This document shows positions 50,461 through 59,375 of a stretch of DNA of 64,000 nucleotides, piece after piece. The position numbers were made by a program, and so were the translations under genes. Under the pieces are notes generated by a model, which searched no databases, was not told the DNA's origin, and saw only the letters and a list, made by a program, of their open reading frames with translations. Every line of letters starts with the position of its first letter. Within the stretch, counting starts at the first letter, position 1. The stretch is from Adenanthera pavonina (taxonomy: Eukaryota > Streptophyta > Magnoliopsida > Fabales > Fabaceae), in the NCBI GenBank assembly GCA_026686845.1, contig JAIVEN010000052.1, positions 1 to 64,000 on the forward strand, in the 5' to 3' direction.

Positions 50461-50465
50461 AAGGC
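50461..50465 (+). repeat. Target-site duplication AAGGC (left, LTR array)
   Basis: AAGGC directly precedes the first LTR and matches 63604-63608 after the last LTR, 13.1 kb away. Joining CATCATAC, AAGGC and TCAAATTGG gives normal satellite text. Confidence 0.93.
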
Positions 50466-51137
50466 TGATAAAGTAAGGGCTGGGTATGGCTTGCAAAAGT
50501 TCAAAGAGGAGCATGGAGGGCTTGATCAAGGTGCTGAACAAGAACATGGAAAGCAAGTTTGGGAGCCAAAAGATCCATTACAACAATGCTCGATAAGCCC
50601 AAAGATTGGAGCAAGATCCAAAACAATGAAAAAAACTTTAAATGGATTGATCCAAGAGTTACTACTTTTGGAGCCCACTTATTTAGCTCAAGTTACAGCC
50701 CAAAAAGGAGCCAAGGATATGATAATGCTCTTATCTATACAAGGTCCAAATCCAAACCTAAAAGAAGCCCATTCGGAAGAGCTAACTTGAAGACATCATG
50801 TGCTCTGCATGTGACAATGAATAGTGACGTTTTTAATATAATTTTATTAGGAATTTTTCGTTTATTTAATTTAATTTTCAGAAATAAGTCATATGGTCAA
50901 AGATTGTGACTTGGAGATTAAGTTTTAAGTTGTTTCCTAATTTTTAAAGATTAGGCTCTAGAATTTTCTACTAGTCTTTTAGTAAGAAAGTTGCCACATT
51001 TTAATTGATTTGAGGAATATTTTGTTTCCTTTTTCATTTAGATTGTGGTATCTTCTTTAGGATTCATTAGATTTGATTATTTTTATTGTAATTTTCGTTT
51101 TTTATTTTAGCCTAGGGTTTTGGTTGCCTTATTCCTT

Positions 51138-51144
51138 TATATAA
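51138..51144 (+). promoter_or_regulatory. TATA box, LTR1
   Basis: TATATAA in the context CCTTTATATAAGGAGCC, about 672 bp into the LTR. It would drive transcription of the first unit. R would begin about 30 bp downstream, near the AGAGACAGATTAATGAG segment; inferred. Confidence 0.75.
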
Positions 51145-51308
51145 GGAGCCACCTATGTACTTTTAAAAGAGACAGATTAATGAGAATGAATTTTTAAAAC
51201 TTATGTTCTTTTCTTGTGAGCTTTCTCTTGTATCCCTTGTGTTCTTGAGAGAATTCTTAGACTTATCAAAGGAGTGGTTTTCCTTTGTGGCGTCCCAAGG
51301 CTAGGGTT

Positions 51309-51329
51309 CTAAGAGGCAGGTTCTCTTAG
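51309..51329 (+). other. R/U5 hairpin, LTR1
   Basis: CTAAGAG and CTCTTAG form a 7-bp perfect stem around GCAGGTT. The structure also occurs in LTR2 (55332-55352), LTR3 (59355-59375), LTR4 (63377-63397), the solo LTR and both family 1 LTRs. The conserved features are stem position, loop length seven and loop ending GGTT. Confidence 0.7.
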
Positions 51330-51535
51330 GGTCTTACCCTATTGACCAACATATCTTGCCTATTTTCTTGTCATTTTCGTTCATAATTATTATTCTATTT
51401 TTCTAGTTTAACGTATTCATCTTTCTTGTGTTTTCTTGTTATTTCGTGTGTCCTATTTGATTCTAGCACGATCCTTGATTCATTCCGAGTCATTGGAGGT
51501 TCAATCGGATGAGTTCCGCTTGGGTCTTTCTATCA

Positions 51536-52980
51536 TTTGGTATCAGAGATTTGGTTTGCTAGCTTCAAGGTGTTTTCTTTCCTTGTTTCCTCCTTTGTTC
51601 ATCTATCTTCTATTTCTGTCCAGATTTTTTGTGTCTTTGTGCTTCCTTTCTCTTTCCTCTTGGTGTGATTTGGTGTCTTTCATTGTGAGTTCTATTGTGT
51701 GGCATCTCCAACAAGTATTTGTCTTTCCATCTTTTGTTGATTTTTCCTCTTTTGTGACTTGCTTGTGGCATTTTTTTTCCCTTTTTATTTGAGACAACAA
51801 TTGTTGCTATCCAGAATTTATGTTTTCTTTTATTATTTATTTGAGTCATATATTAAAAAAAATTCGAACTTCTTTTGTTGCTACAATTTGTTAGTGTCTA
51901 TTCAATAGTGAGTTTTCTATCCAGATATTCAAAAAAAAAAGAAAGATAAAAAAAAAATTTGTTGTGATTTCTGCACAAAAGAAAAGGAGCATGTAAAGGT
52001 GCAGAATTAGAAAAAAAAAGTAAAAAAAATCCGAAATAAAAAAAAAAGTTTGTGACTTGCTGCTGAAAAAAAAAAGAAAGAAAGCAGAACAGCAGTACAA
52101 AAAAAAAAAGAAGAAAATTTGAAATTGATAATGGTTGTACAAAATTTCCAGATCTGTGTTTGAGTTGGTTGATGACTTGAATTGCAAGTTGGTAGCTTTT
52201 AGTTACCAATTACTTTTCTATTTGTTGGTTGATTTCCTAATTGAGAATTGATTAAGTTCTTGCCTCCCAAGTAATATAAGAGGTTTCCTAAAATCAACAT
52301 TTGATTGGTAAGTTTCAGATCTTGTGGGATTTTGCCACCTTCCTACTTTGATTCAACTCTCCTAATCTTGTCATATCCTTTCTTTCCTAATTTCTATTTG
52401 TGCTGAATCATTAGTTTCCTATTTTCTTCATTTCTTAGTTTCCTAAATTGTTGTTTGTGTCTATCTTGCTTTATTCTTGATTTTGTCCAGATTTTGTGCT
52501 TTCCTTTCCTTCCATAATTGTCATGCCACTTTCCTAAATTCATCACCAACATTTCGCTTCCTTTTCTTTCCATAAAAACATGCTGCACATATAAACTTTC
52601 TATTAGTCAATATTTGTGCACGTTTTTCCCTTCTTGAATACCATATTACATGCTCTTAGTGATCAAAATTGCTGCACATTATCCTTCTTGATTGTTGGTC
52701 TAAAATCTGATTCTTTGAGGACTTTGAATTTTGGAACTTTAGTTTTGTGATTGCCACATCATACATACTTCTTTTGATTTGTTGGAATTTGATTAAGAAC
52801 ACTGTAGGGAGTAAGTTGAGTGGTAAAAGGCACGAGTGTTTTACATCATTAAAAAAAAACTAATCTTTTTGTGTGAAACACGAGTGTTAATAAATTTTTG
52901 AGTGGAAACACGTTAGAGAGTGATTTGTGAGGTCCATATTTCTTTCCTCTTTATTTTCACTAACATTTCAGGTTCTAAGT
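51536..52980 (+). other. Leader of array unit 1
   Basis: Non-coding region between the LTR and the ORF start. It includes the primer site, T-rich text, several poly-A runs of about 10 bases (51931-52113), TTGCTGCTG and CAGAACAGCAG, then repeated TTTCCTAA motifs. Near the ORF come two copies of ACGAGTGTT and a GAAACACGTTAG motif (52833-52915), then a pyrimidine-rich tract with CACTAAC and TTTCAG (52940-52971), like a plant splice acceptor. Poly-A run lengths differ by one base from units 2 and 3, which agree with each other. Confidence 0.8.
51538..51548 (+). other. Primer-binding site, unit 1 (tRNA-iMet)
   Basis: TGGTATCAGAG, two bases after the LTR end, is an 11-base match to the complement of the 3' end of plant initiator-Met tRNA; the match stops at the next base. 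It primes minus-strand synthesis. Confidence 0.92.
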
Positions 52981-54813
52981 ATGGCTAAAAAAGAAAGTCC
53001 AATTGATTTTAAAGTTTTAATGAAATCTTTCAATGATCAAATGAATGAGTTGAATGCTAAATTGGATAGCATGGAGTCTCGTTCCAAGCCCCATAAATGG
53101 CGTGATCAAGTAATCATTAAAGAAATCCATCCAAAAATAGACAAGCAAGTTTCTTCTTTCAAGGATATTAAATCAAAGATCCCACTATTCCATGGTGAGA
53201 AAGATGTTGATTTTTACTTGGAGTGGGAAAGAATAGTTGATCAAGCATTTGAATGTTGTAACTACTCTGAGTTGGAAATGATGCAATGTGTATTGCTTAA
53301 ATTTAGTAAAAATGTTGCTGTTTGGTGGAAACGAATGGAGTGCAGACGCACTATTAAAGGAGAGCCTTCTATTGCAACATGGAGTGAGATGAAAACAATT
53401 ATGAGAAAAAAGTTTGCATCGTCTCATTTGCATGAGCACCCTCCTGGAGGCAAGATTATTAATAAACATTGCAAAGAGGTTCAAGTTCTTTTGGCTCAAG
53501 CTTCATGTGATTCCCTCTTGGGGAAAGAAGATCATGTGGAAGGTATGTCTTATTCTCAAACCTCTAATGATGATATCTCTTGTGTTAGCATAGATGATTT
53601 AAGATGTGCTAAACTTGAGAATCCCAATGAATTTAATGATGTTGATTGTGTTAATGGGATTGATCATGATAGTTTGCAGAATCTTGAGAAAATTGAGCTT
53701 GATGTTGTTAGTAATGCATTAGATAGCTTTGATTCTAGTTGTGCTTTTAATAAGAATATTGAAAATCTTGATGTAGCACAATTGGAAAACAATGAAGTTG
53801 CTTGTGCTTATAAGATTAATAGCCATGATTGTGTGCAACTTTTAGAGGAACATCATGCTTTACATGTTAATGATTTGATTGAAAATTCTTTGGGTAGTAG
53901 CATGCTAATTCCTAGTAGTCCTTATGATTACATTGATGAGGTTGATCATGTTGACATGGTGATTGGAGATTTTTATTGTGTTGATTTTAATAGGCATGTT
54001 AAAAACTATTCTTGTGCTTTGGATGAAGCCTATGAATCTTTCCCATATAATCATTGTCCCACCTTAGTCCCTTTTGAGTCTTTTTGTGTCATGTTTTGTC
54101 CTAATTTTGTCCTTCATCTTTTCCTTAACCCTTTGGTTTCATTTGAGTCTAGTTGTGTCGAGTTTGTGTCTAGTTCTTTATGGCAGGATATTGGTGAAAA
54201 TGATATGAAGAAAGATTCTAGATTTTCTTCACTAATGCTTGAAAATAAGATTTTCGACCCTGGAGCAATGTTATGGTTGCAAAGGCTTGGGCAAACATTT
54301 AAAACAAATTTGCAGAAAAGGAAGAGTGATTTGCTTCAAGTTCATGGACGGATTAAAGCAAAGATGCATCAATTAAGCTTAAATGGTAAGTATAGTCCTT
54401 ATTATCTATTTGATGCTTCTAATCGGTCCCTTTCCTTCCATGTAGATTATGGAGATTCGAGGACGAATCCTTTCGAGGAGGGAGGGAATGATAGAGTAAG
54501 GGCTGGGTATGGCTTGCAAAAGTTCAAAGAGGAGCATGGAGGGCTTGATCAAGGTGCTGAACAAGAACATGGAAAGCAAGTTTGGGAGCCAAAAGATCCA
54601 TTACAACAATGCTCGATAAGCCCAAAGATTGGAGCAAGATCCAAAACAATGAAAAAAACTTTAAATGGATTGATCCAAGAGTTACTACTTTTGGAGCCCA
54701 CTTATTTAGCTCAAGTTACAGCCCAAAAAGGAGCCAAGGATATGATAATGCTCTTATCTATACAAGGTCCAAATCCAAACCTAAAAGAAGCCCATTCGGA
54801 AGAGCTAACTTGA
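52981..54813 (+). CDS. Gag-like ORF of family 2, unit 1 (610 aa)
   Basis: A structural Gag-type protein expected to assemble cytoplasmic particles that package element RNA; function inferred from family. The start is the ATG in AAGTATGGCT. The frame is open further upstream but with no ATG, and the leader signals end just before this codon. Residues 10-35 look like a short coiled coil. About residues 65-155 match the Ty3/gypsy Gag domain: IPLFHGE at 67-73, FECCNYSE at 90-97, VAVWWKRME at 112-120, and MRKKF at 141. No CCHC zinc knuckle follows. Residues 160-420 are Asp/Asn/Ser-rich, with a segment HDCVQLLEE shared with family 1. A basic stretch at about 430-475 precedes FHVDYGDSRTNPFEEGGND, which resembles the C-terminal end of plant Ty3/gypsy Pol. 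The frame crosses the polypurine tract, and residues from 504 on are encoded by LTR2. The protein is identical in units 2 and 3, with no stops. There are no enzymatic domains. Confidence 0.85.
   Translation: MAKKESPIDFKVLMKSFNDQMNELNAKLDSMESRSKPHKWRDQVIIKEIHPKIDKQVSSFKDIKSKIPLFHGEKDVDFYLEWERIVDQAFECCNYSELEMMQCVLLKFSKNVAVWWKRMECRRTIKGEPSIATWSEMKTIMRKKFASSHLHEHPPGGKIINKHCKEVQVLLAQASCDSLLGKEDHVEGMSYSQTSNDDISCVSIDDLRCAKLENPNEFNDVDCVNGIDHDSLQNLEKIELDVVSNALDSFDSSCAFNKNIENLDVAQLENNEVACAYKINSHDCVQLLEEHHALHVNDLIENSLGSSMLIPSSPYDYIDEVDHVDMVIGDFYCVDFNRHVKNYSCALDEAYESFPYNHCPTLVPFESFCVMFCPNFVLHLFLNPLVSFESSCVEFVSSSLWQDIGENDMKKDSRFSSLMLENKIFDPGAMLWLQRLGQTFKTNLQKRKSDLLQVHGRIKAKMHQLSLNGKYSPYYLFDASNRSLSFHVDYGDSRTNPFEEGGNDRVRAGYGLQKFKEEHGGLDQGAEQEHGKQVWEPKDPLQQCSISPKIGARSKTMKKTLNGLIQELLLLEPTYLAQVTAQKGAKDMIMLLSIQGPNPNLKEAHSEELT
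54475..54488 (+). other. Polypurine tract, unit 1
   Basis: GAGGAGGGAGGGAA abuts LTR2 directly. It doubles as codons for EEGG of the ORF. Confidence 0.9.
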
Positions 54814-55160
54814 AGACATCATGTGCTCTGCATGTGACAATGAATAGTGACGTTTTTAATATAATTTTATTAGGAATTTTTCGTTTATTTAATTTAATTT
54901 TCAGAAATAAGTCATATGGTCAAAGATTGTGACTTGGAGATTAAGTTTTAAGTTGTTTCCTAATTTTTAAAGATTAGGCTCTAGAATTTTCTACTAGTCT
55001 TTTAGTAAGAAAGTTGCCACATTTTAATTGATTTGAGGAATATTTTGTTTCCTTTTTCATTTAGATTGTGGTATCTTCTTTAGGATTCATTAGATTTGAT
55101 TATTTTTATTGTAATTTTCATTTTTTATTTTAGCCTAGGGTTTTGGTTGCCTTATTCCTT

Positions 55161-55167
55161 TATATAA
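55161..55167 (+). promoter_or_regulatory. TATA box, LTR2
   Basis: TATATAA, the same context as in LTR1. It would transcribe unit 2. Confidence 0.75.
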
Positions 55168-55331
55168 GGAGCCACCTATGTACTTTTAAAAGAGACAGAT
55201 TAATGAGAATGAATTTTTAAAACTTATGTTCTTTTCTTGTGAGCTTTCTCTTGTATCCCTTGTGTTCTTGAGAGAATTCTTAGACTTATCAAAGGAGTGG
55301 TTTTCCTTTGTGGCGTCCCAAGGCTAGGGTT

Positions 55332-55352
55332 CTAAGAGGCAGGTTCTCTTAG
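55332..55352 (+). other. R/U5 hairpin, LTR2
   Basis: Same 7-bp stem and GCAGGTT loop as LTR1. Confidence 0.7.
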
Positions 55353-55558
55353 GGTCTTACCCTATTGACCAACATATCTTGCCTATTTTCTTGTCATTTT
55401 CGTTCATAATTATTATTCTATTTTTCTAGTTTAACGTATTCATCTTTCTTGTGTTTTCTTGTTATTTCGTGTGTCCTATTTGATTCTAGCACGATCCTTG
55501 ATTCATTCCGAGTCATTGGAGGTTCAATCGGATGAGTTCCGCTTGGGTCTTTCTATCA

Positions 55559-57003
55559 TTTGGTATCAGAGATTTGGTTTGCTAGCTTCAAGGTGTTTTC
55601 TTTCCTTGTTTCCTCCTTTGTTCATCTATCTTCTATTTCTGTCCAGATTTTTTGTGTCTTTGTGCTTGCTTTCTCTTTCCTCTTGGTGTGATTTGGTGTC
55701 TTTCATTGTGAGTTCTATTGTGTGGCATCTCCAACAAGTATTTGTCTTTCCATCTTTTGTTGATTTTTCCTCTTTTGTGACTTGCTTGTGGCATTTTTTT
55801 TCCCTTTTTATTTGAGACAACAATTGTTGCTATCCAGAATTTATGTTTTCTTTTATTATTTATTTGAGTCATATATTAAAAAAAATTCGAACTTCTTTTG
55901 TTGCTACAATTTGTTAGTGTCTATTCAATAGTGAGTTTTCTATCCAGATATTCAAAAAAAAAAAGAAAGATAAAAAAAAAATTTGTTGTGATTTCTGCAC
56001 AAAAGAAAAGGAGCATGTAAAGGTGCAGAATTAGAAAAAAAAAGTAAAAAAAATCCGAAATAAAAAAAAAAGTTTGTGACTTGCTGCTGAAAAAAAAAAG
56101 AAAGAAAGCAGAACAGCAGTACAAAAAAAAAAGAAGAAAATTTGAAATTGATAATGGTTGTACAAAATTTCCAGATCTGTGTTTGAGTTGGTTGATGACT
56201 TGAATTGCAAGTTGGTAGCTTTTAGTTACCAATTACTTTTCTATTTGTTGGTTGATTTCCTAATTGAGAATTGATTAAGTTCTTGCCTCCCAAGTAATAT
56301 AAGAGGTTTCCTAAAATCAACATTTGATTGGTAAGTTTCAGATCTTGTGGGATTTTGCCACCTTCCTACTTTGATTCAACTCTCCTAATCTTGTCATATC
56401 CTTTCTTTCCTAATTTCTATTTGTGCTGAATCATTAGTTTCCTATTTTCTTCATTTCTTAGTTTCCTAAATTGTTGTTTGTGTCTATCTTGCTTTATTCT
56501 TGATTTTGTCCAGATTTTGTGCTTTCCTTTCCTTCCATAATTGTCATGCCACTTTCCTAAATTCATCACCAACATTTCGCTTCCTTTTCTTTCCATAAAA
56601 ACATGCTGCACATATAAACTTTCTATTAGTCAATATTTGTGCACGTTTTTCCCTTCTTGAATACCATATTACATGCTCTTAGTGATCAAAATTGCTGCAC
56701 ATTATCCTTCTTGATTGTTGGTCTAAAATCTGATTCTTTGAGGACTTTGAATTTTGGAACTTTAGTTTTGTGATTGCCACATCATACATACTTCTTTTGA
56801 TTTGTTGGAATTTGATTAAGAACACTGTAGGGAGTAAGTTGAGTGGTAAAAGGCACGAGTGTTTTACATCATTAAAAAAAAACTAATCTTTTTGTGTGAA
56901 ACACGAGTGTTAATAAATTTTTGAGTGGAAACACGTTAGAGAGTGATTTGTGAGGTCCATATTTCTTTCCTCTTTATTTTCACTAACATTTCAGGTTCTA
57001 AGT
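55559..57003 (+). other. Leader of array unit 2
   Basis: The unit 1 leader with few changes: G at 55668 (TGTGCTTGCTTTC) where units 1 and 3 have C, and poly-A runs one base longer and one base shorter, so the net length is unchanged. Confidence 0.8.
55561..55571 (+). other. Primer-binding site, unit 2
   Basis: TGGTATCAGAG two bases after the end of LTR2; intact. Confidence 0.92.
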
Positions 57004-58836
57004 ATGGCTAAAAAAGAAAGTCCAATTGATTTTAAAGTTTTAATGAAATCTTTCAATGATCAAATGAATGAGTTGAATGCTAAATTGGATAGCATGGAGT
57101 CTCGTTCCAAGCCCCATAAATGGCGTGATCAAGTAATCATTAAAGAAATCCATCCAAAAATAGACAAGCAAGTTTCTTCTTTCAAGGATATTAAATCAAA
57201 GATCCCACTATTCCATGGTGAGAAAGATGTTGATTTTTACTTGGAGTGGGAAAGAATAGTTGATCAAGCATTTGAATGTTGTAACTACTCTGAGTTGGAA
57301 ATGATGCAATGTGTATTGCTTAAATTTAGTAAAAATGTTGCTGTTTGGTGGAAACGAATGGAGTGCAGACGCACTATTAAAGGAGAGCCTTCTATTGCAA
57401 CATGGAGTGAGATGAAAACAATTATGAGAAAAAAGTTTGCATCGTCTCATTTGCATGAGCACCCTCCTGGAGGCAAGATTATTAATAAACATTGCAAAGA
57501 GGTTCAAGTTCTTTTGGCTCAAGCTTCATGTGATTCCCTCTTGGGGAAAGAAGATCATGTGGAAGGTATGTCTTATTCTCAAACCTCTAATGATGATATC
57601 TCTTGTGTTAGCATAGATGATTTAAGATGTGCTAAACTTGAGAATCCCAATGAATTTAATGATGTTGATTGTGTTAATGGGATTGATCATGATAGTTTGC
57701 AGAATCTTGAGAAAATTGAGCTTGATGTTGTTAGTAATGCATTAGATAGCTTTGATTCTAGTTGTGCTTTTAATAAGAATATTGAAAATCTTGATGTAGC
57801 ACAATTGGAAAACAATGAAGTTGCTTGTGCTTATAAGATTAATAGCCATGATTGTGTGCAACTTTTAGAGGAACATCATGCTTTACATGTTAATGATTTG
57901 ATTGAAAATTCTTTGGGTAGTAGCATGCTAATTCCTAGTAGTCCTTATGATTACATTGATGAGGTTGATCATGTTGACATGGTGATTGGAGATTTTTATT
58001 GTGTTGATTTTAATAGGCATGTTAAAAACTATTCTTGTGCTTTGGATGAAGCCTATGAATCTTTCCCATATAATCATTGTCCCACCTTAGTCCCTTTTGA
58101 GTCTTTTTGTGTCATGTTTTGTCCTAATTTTGTCCTTCATCTTTTCCTTAACCCTTTGGTTTCATTTGAGTCTAGTTGTGTCGAGTTTGTGTCTAGTTCT
58201 TTATGGCAGGATATTGGTGAAAATGATATGAAGAAAGATTCTAGATTTTCTTCACTAATGCTTGAAAATAAGATTTTCGACCCTGGAGCAATGTTATGGT
58301 TGCAAAGGCTTGGGCAAACATTTAAAACAAATTTGCAGAAAAGGAAGAGTGATTTGCTTCAAGTTCATGGACGGATTAAAGCAAAGATGCATCAATTAAG
58401 CTTAAATGGTAAGTATAGTCCTTATTATCTATTTGATGCTTCTAATCGGTCCCTTTCCTTCCATGTAGATTATGGAGATTCGAGGACGAATCCTTTCGAG
58501 GAGGGAGGGAATGATAGAGTAAGGGCTGGGTATGGCTTGCAAAAGTTCAAAGAGGAGCATGGAGGGCTTGATCAAGGTGCTGAACAAGAACATGGAAAGC
58601 AAGTTTGGGAGCCAAAAGATCCATTACAACAATGCTCGATAAGCCCAAAGATTGGAGCAAGATCCAAAACAATGAAAAAAACTTTAAATGGATTGATCCA
58701 AGAGTTACTACTTTTGGAGCCCACTTATTTAGCTCAAGTTACAGCCCAAAAAGGAGCCAAGGATATGATAATGCTCTTATCTATACAAGGTCCAAATCCA
58801 AACCTAAAAGAAGCCCATTCGGAAGAGCTAACTTGA
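57004..58836 (+). CDS. Gag-like ORF of family 2, unit 2 (610 aa)
   Basis: The same protein as unit 1, residue for residue. It starts at the ATG 4023 bp further on, and its last 107 codons lie in LTR3. Identity of the three copies, even at synonymous sites as far as I can see by eye, means that amplification or conversion was recent. It does not by itself show selection. Neighbours: leader with splice-acceptor-like CTAACATTTCAG directly upstream, polypurine tract inside the frame. Confidence 0.85.
   Translation: MAKKESPIDFKVLMKSFNDQMNELNAKLDSMESRSKPHKWRDQVIIKEIHPKIDKQVSSFKDIKSKIPLFHGEKDVDFYLEWERIVDQAFECCNYSELEMMQCVLLKFSKNVAVWWKRMECRRTIKGEPSIATWSEMKTIMRKKFASSHLHEHPPGGKIINKHCKEVQVLLAQASCDSLLGKEDHVEGMSYSQTSNDDISCVSIDDLRCAKLENPNEFNDVDCVNGIDHDSLQNLEKIELDVVSNALDSFDSSCAFNKNIENLDVAQLENNEVACAYKINSHDCVQLLEEHHALHVNDLIENSLGSSMLIPSSPYDYIDEVDHVDMVIGDFYCVDFNRHVKNYSCALDEAYESFPYNHCPTLVPFESFCVMFCPNFVLHLFLNPLVSFESSCVEFVSSSLWQDIGENDMKKDSRFSSLMLENKIFDPGAMLWLQRLGQTFKTNLQKRKSDLLQVHGRIKAKMHQLSLNGKYSPYYLFDASNRSLSFHVDYGDSRTNPFEEGGNDRVRAGYGLQKFKEEHGGLDQGAEQEHGKQVWEPKDPLQQCSISPKIGARSKTMKKTLNGLIQELLLLEPTYLAQVTAQKGAKDMIMLLSIQGPNPNLKEAHSEELT
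58498..58511 (+). other. Polypurine tract, unit 2
   Basis: GAGGAGGGAGGGAA, unchanged, abuts LTR3. Confidence 0.9.
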
Positions 58837-59183
58837 AGACATCATGTGCTCTGCATGTGACAATGAATAGTGACGTTTTTAATATAATTTTATTAGGAAT
58901 TTTTCGTTTATTTAATTTAATTTTCAGAAATAAGTCATATGGTCAAAGATTGTGACTTGGAGATTAAGTTTTAAGTTGTTTCCTAATTTTTAAAGATTAG
59001 GCTCTAGAATTTTCTACTAGTCTTTTAGTAAGAAAGTTGCCACATTTTAATTGATTTGAGGAATATTTTGTTTCCTTTTTCATTTAGATTGTGGTATCTT
59101 CTTTAGGATTCATTTGATTTGATTATTTTTATTGTAATTTTCGTTTTTTATTTTAGCCTAGGGTTTTGGTTGCCTTATTCCTT

Positions 59184-59190
59184 TATATAA
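59184..59190 (+). promoter_or_regulatory. TATA box, LTR3
   Basis: TATATAA; would transcribe unit 3. Confidence 0.75.
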
Positions 59191-59354
59191 GGAGCCACCT
59201 ATGTACTTTTAAAAGAGACAGATTAATGAGAATGAATTTTTAAAACTTATGTTCTTTTCTTGTGAGCTTTCTCTTGTATCCCTTGTGTTCTTGAGAGAAT
59301 TCTTAGACTTATCAAAGGAGTGGTTTTCCTTTGTGGCGTCCCAAGGCTAGGGTT

Positions 59355-59375
59355 CTAAGAGGCAGGTTCTCTTAG
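59355..59375 (+). other. R/U5 hairpin, LTR3
   Basis: Same stem and loop as LTR1. Confidence 0.7.

Larger units (their letters stand above)
43681..50465 (+). repeat. 336-bp satellite array, block V
   Basis: About 20 monomers, same orientation. Typical of this block are TTGTGTTCATTTC in place of TTGTGTTTATTTC, AAACCGGAATC, GGATAGACTCAC in several monomers, and GTGAGTAAGCCGC. Two- and three-monomer units recur: GGATATTGGATAGAC or GGATATGGGATAGAC monomers at about 44673, 45345, 46353 and 48369, and TTTAGAATACTGG monomers at about 49041 and 50053. The block is cut at 50465 by the retrotransposon array and continues at 63604. Confidence 0.95.
50466..51535 (+). repeat. LTR1 of array (1070 bp)
   Basis: Starts TGATAAAGTAAGG, with A at LTR position 6 where the other three LTRs have G, and ends TCTTTCTATCA. 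The canonical termini TGATAG/CTATCA form a 6-bp inverted repeat that is damaged in this copy. Compared with LTR4 it differs at about seven bases plus one 1-bp gap. It contains a TATA box, an R/U5 hairpin and, in U3, the DNA that encodes the ORF tail in the downstream copies. Confidence 0.95.
54489..55558 (+). repeat. LTR2 of array (1070 bp), recombinant
   Basis: Shared by units 1 and 2. It begins TGATAG like LTR4, but matches LTR1 at every later site where LTR1 and LTR4 differ (from LTR position 506 on). A private change is A at 55120 (GTAATTTTCATTT). The final ORF codons of unit 1 lie in its first 325 bp. Confidence 0.94.

Noticed and set aside
50389..50790. A 133-codon frame joining satellite to LTR1
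   Set aside because: A chance fusion of the satellite frame with the U3-encoded ORF tail, created by the insertion.
51436..51792. A 118-codon open frame over the LTR1/leader junction, also in LTR2 and LTR3
   Set aside because: A hydrophobic product of T-rich DNA that spans the primer-binding site. It recurs only because the whole unit is duplicated.
51891..52209. Minus-strand open frames rich in Phe/Tyr
   Set aside because: They are antisense to poly-A runs in the leader. Frame and length change with run length between units, so they are not coding.
52927..52980. Upstream extension of the Gag-like ORF by 18 codons
   Set aside because: It would need a GTG start, which is not expected in plants, and would translate the pyrimidine/TTTCAG tract. 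The ATG at 52981 matches the ATG of family 1 and has good context.
52981..54488. Hidden protease, reverse transcriptase or integrase in family 2
   Set aside because: The internal region is only 2953 bp and one frame fills the coding part. I see no D-S/T-G protease site, no Y-x-D-D motif and no HHCC or DDE arrangement after the Gag domain.
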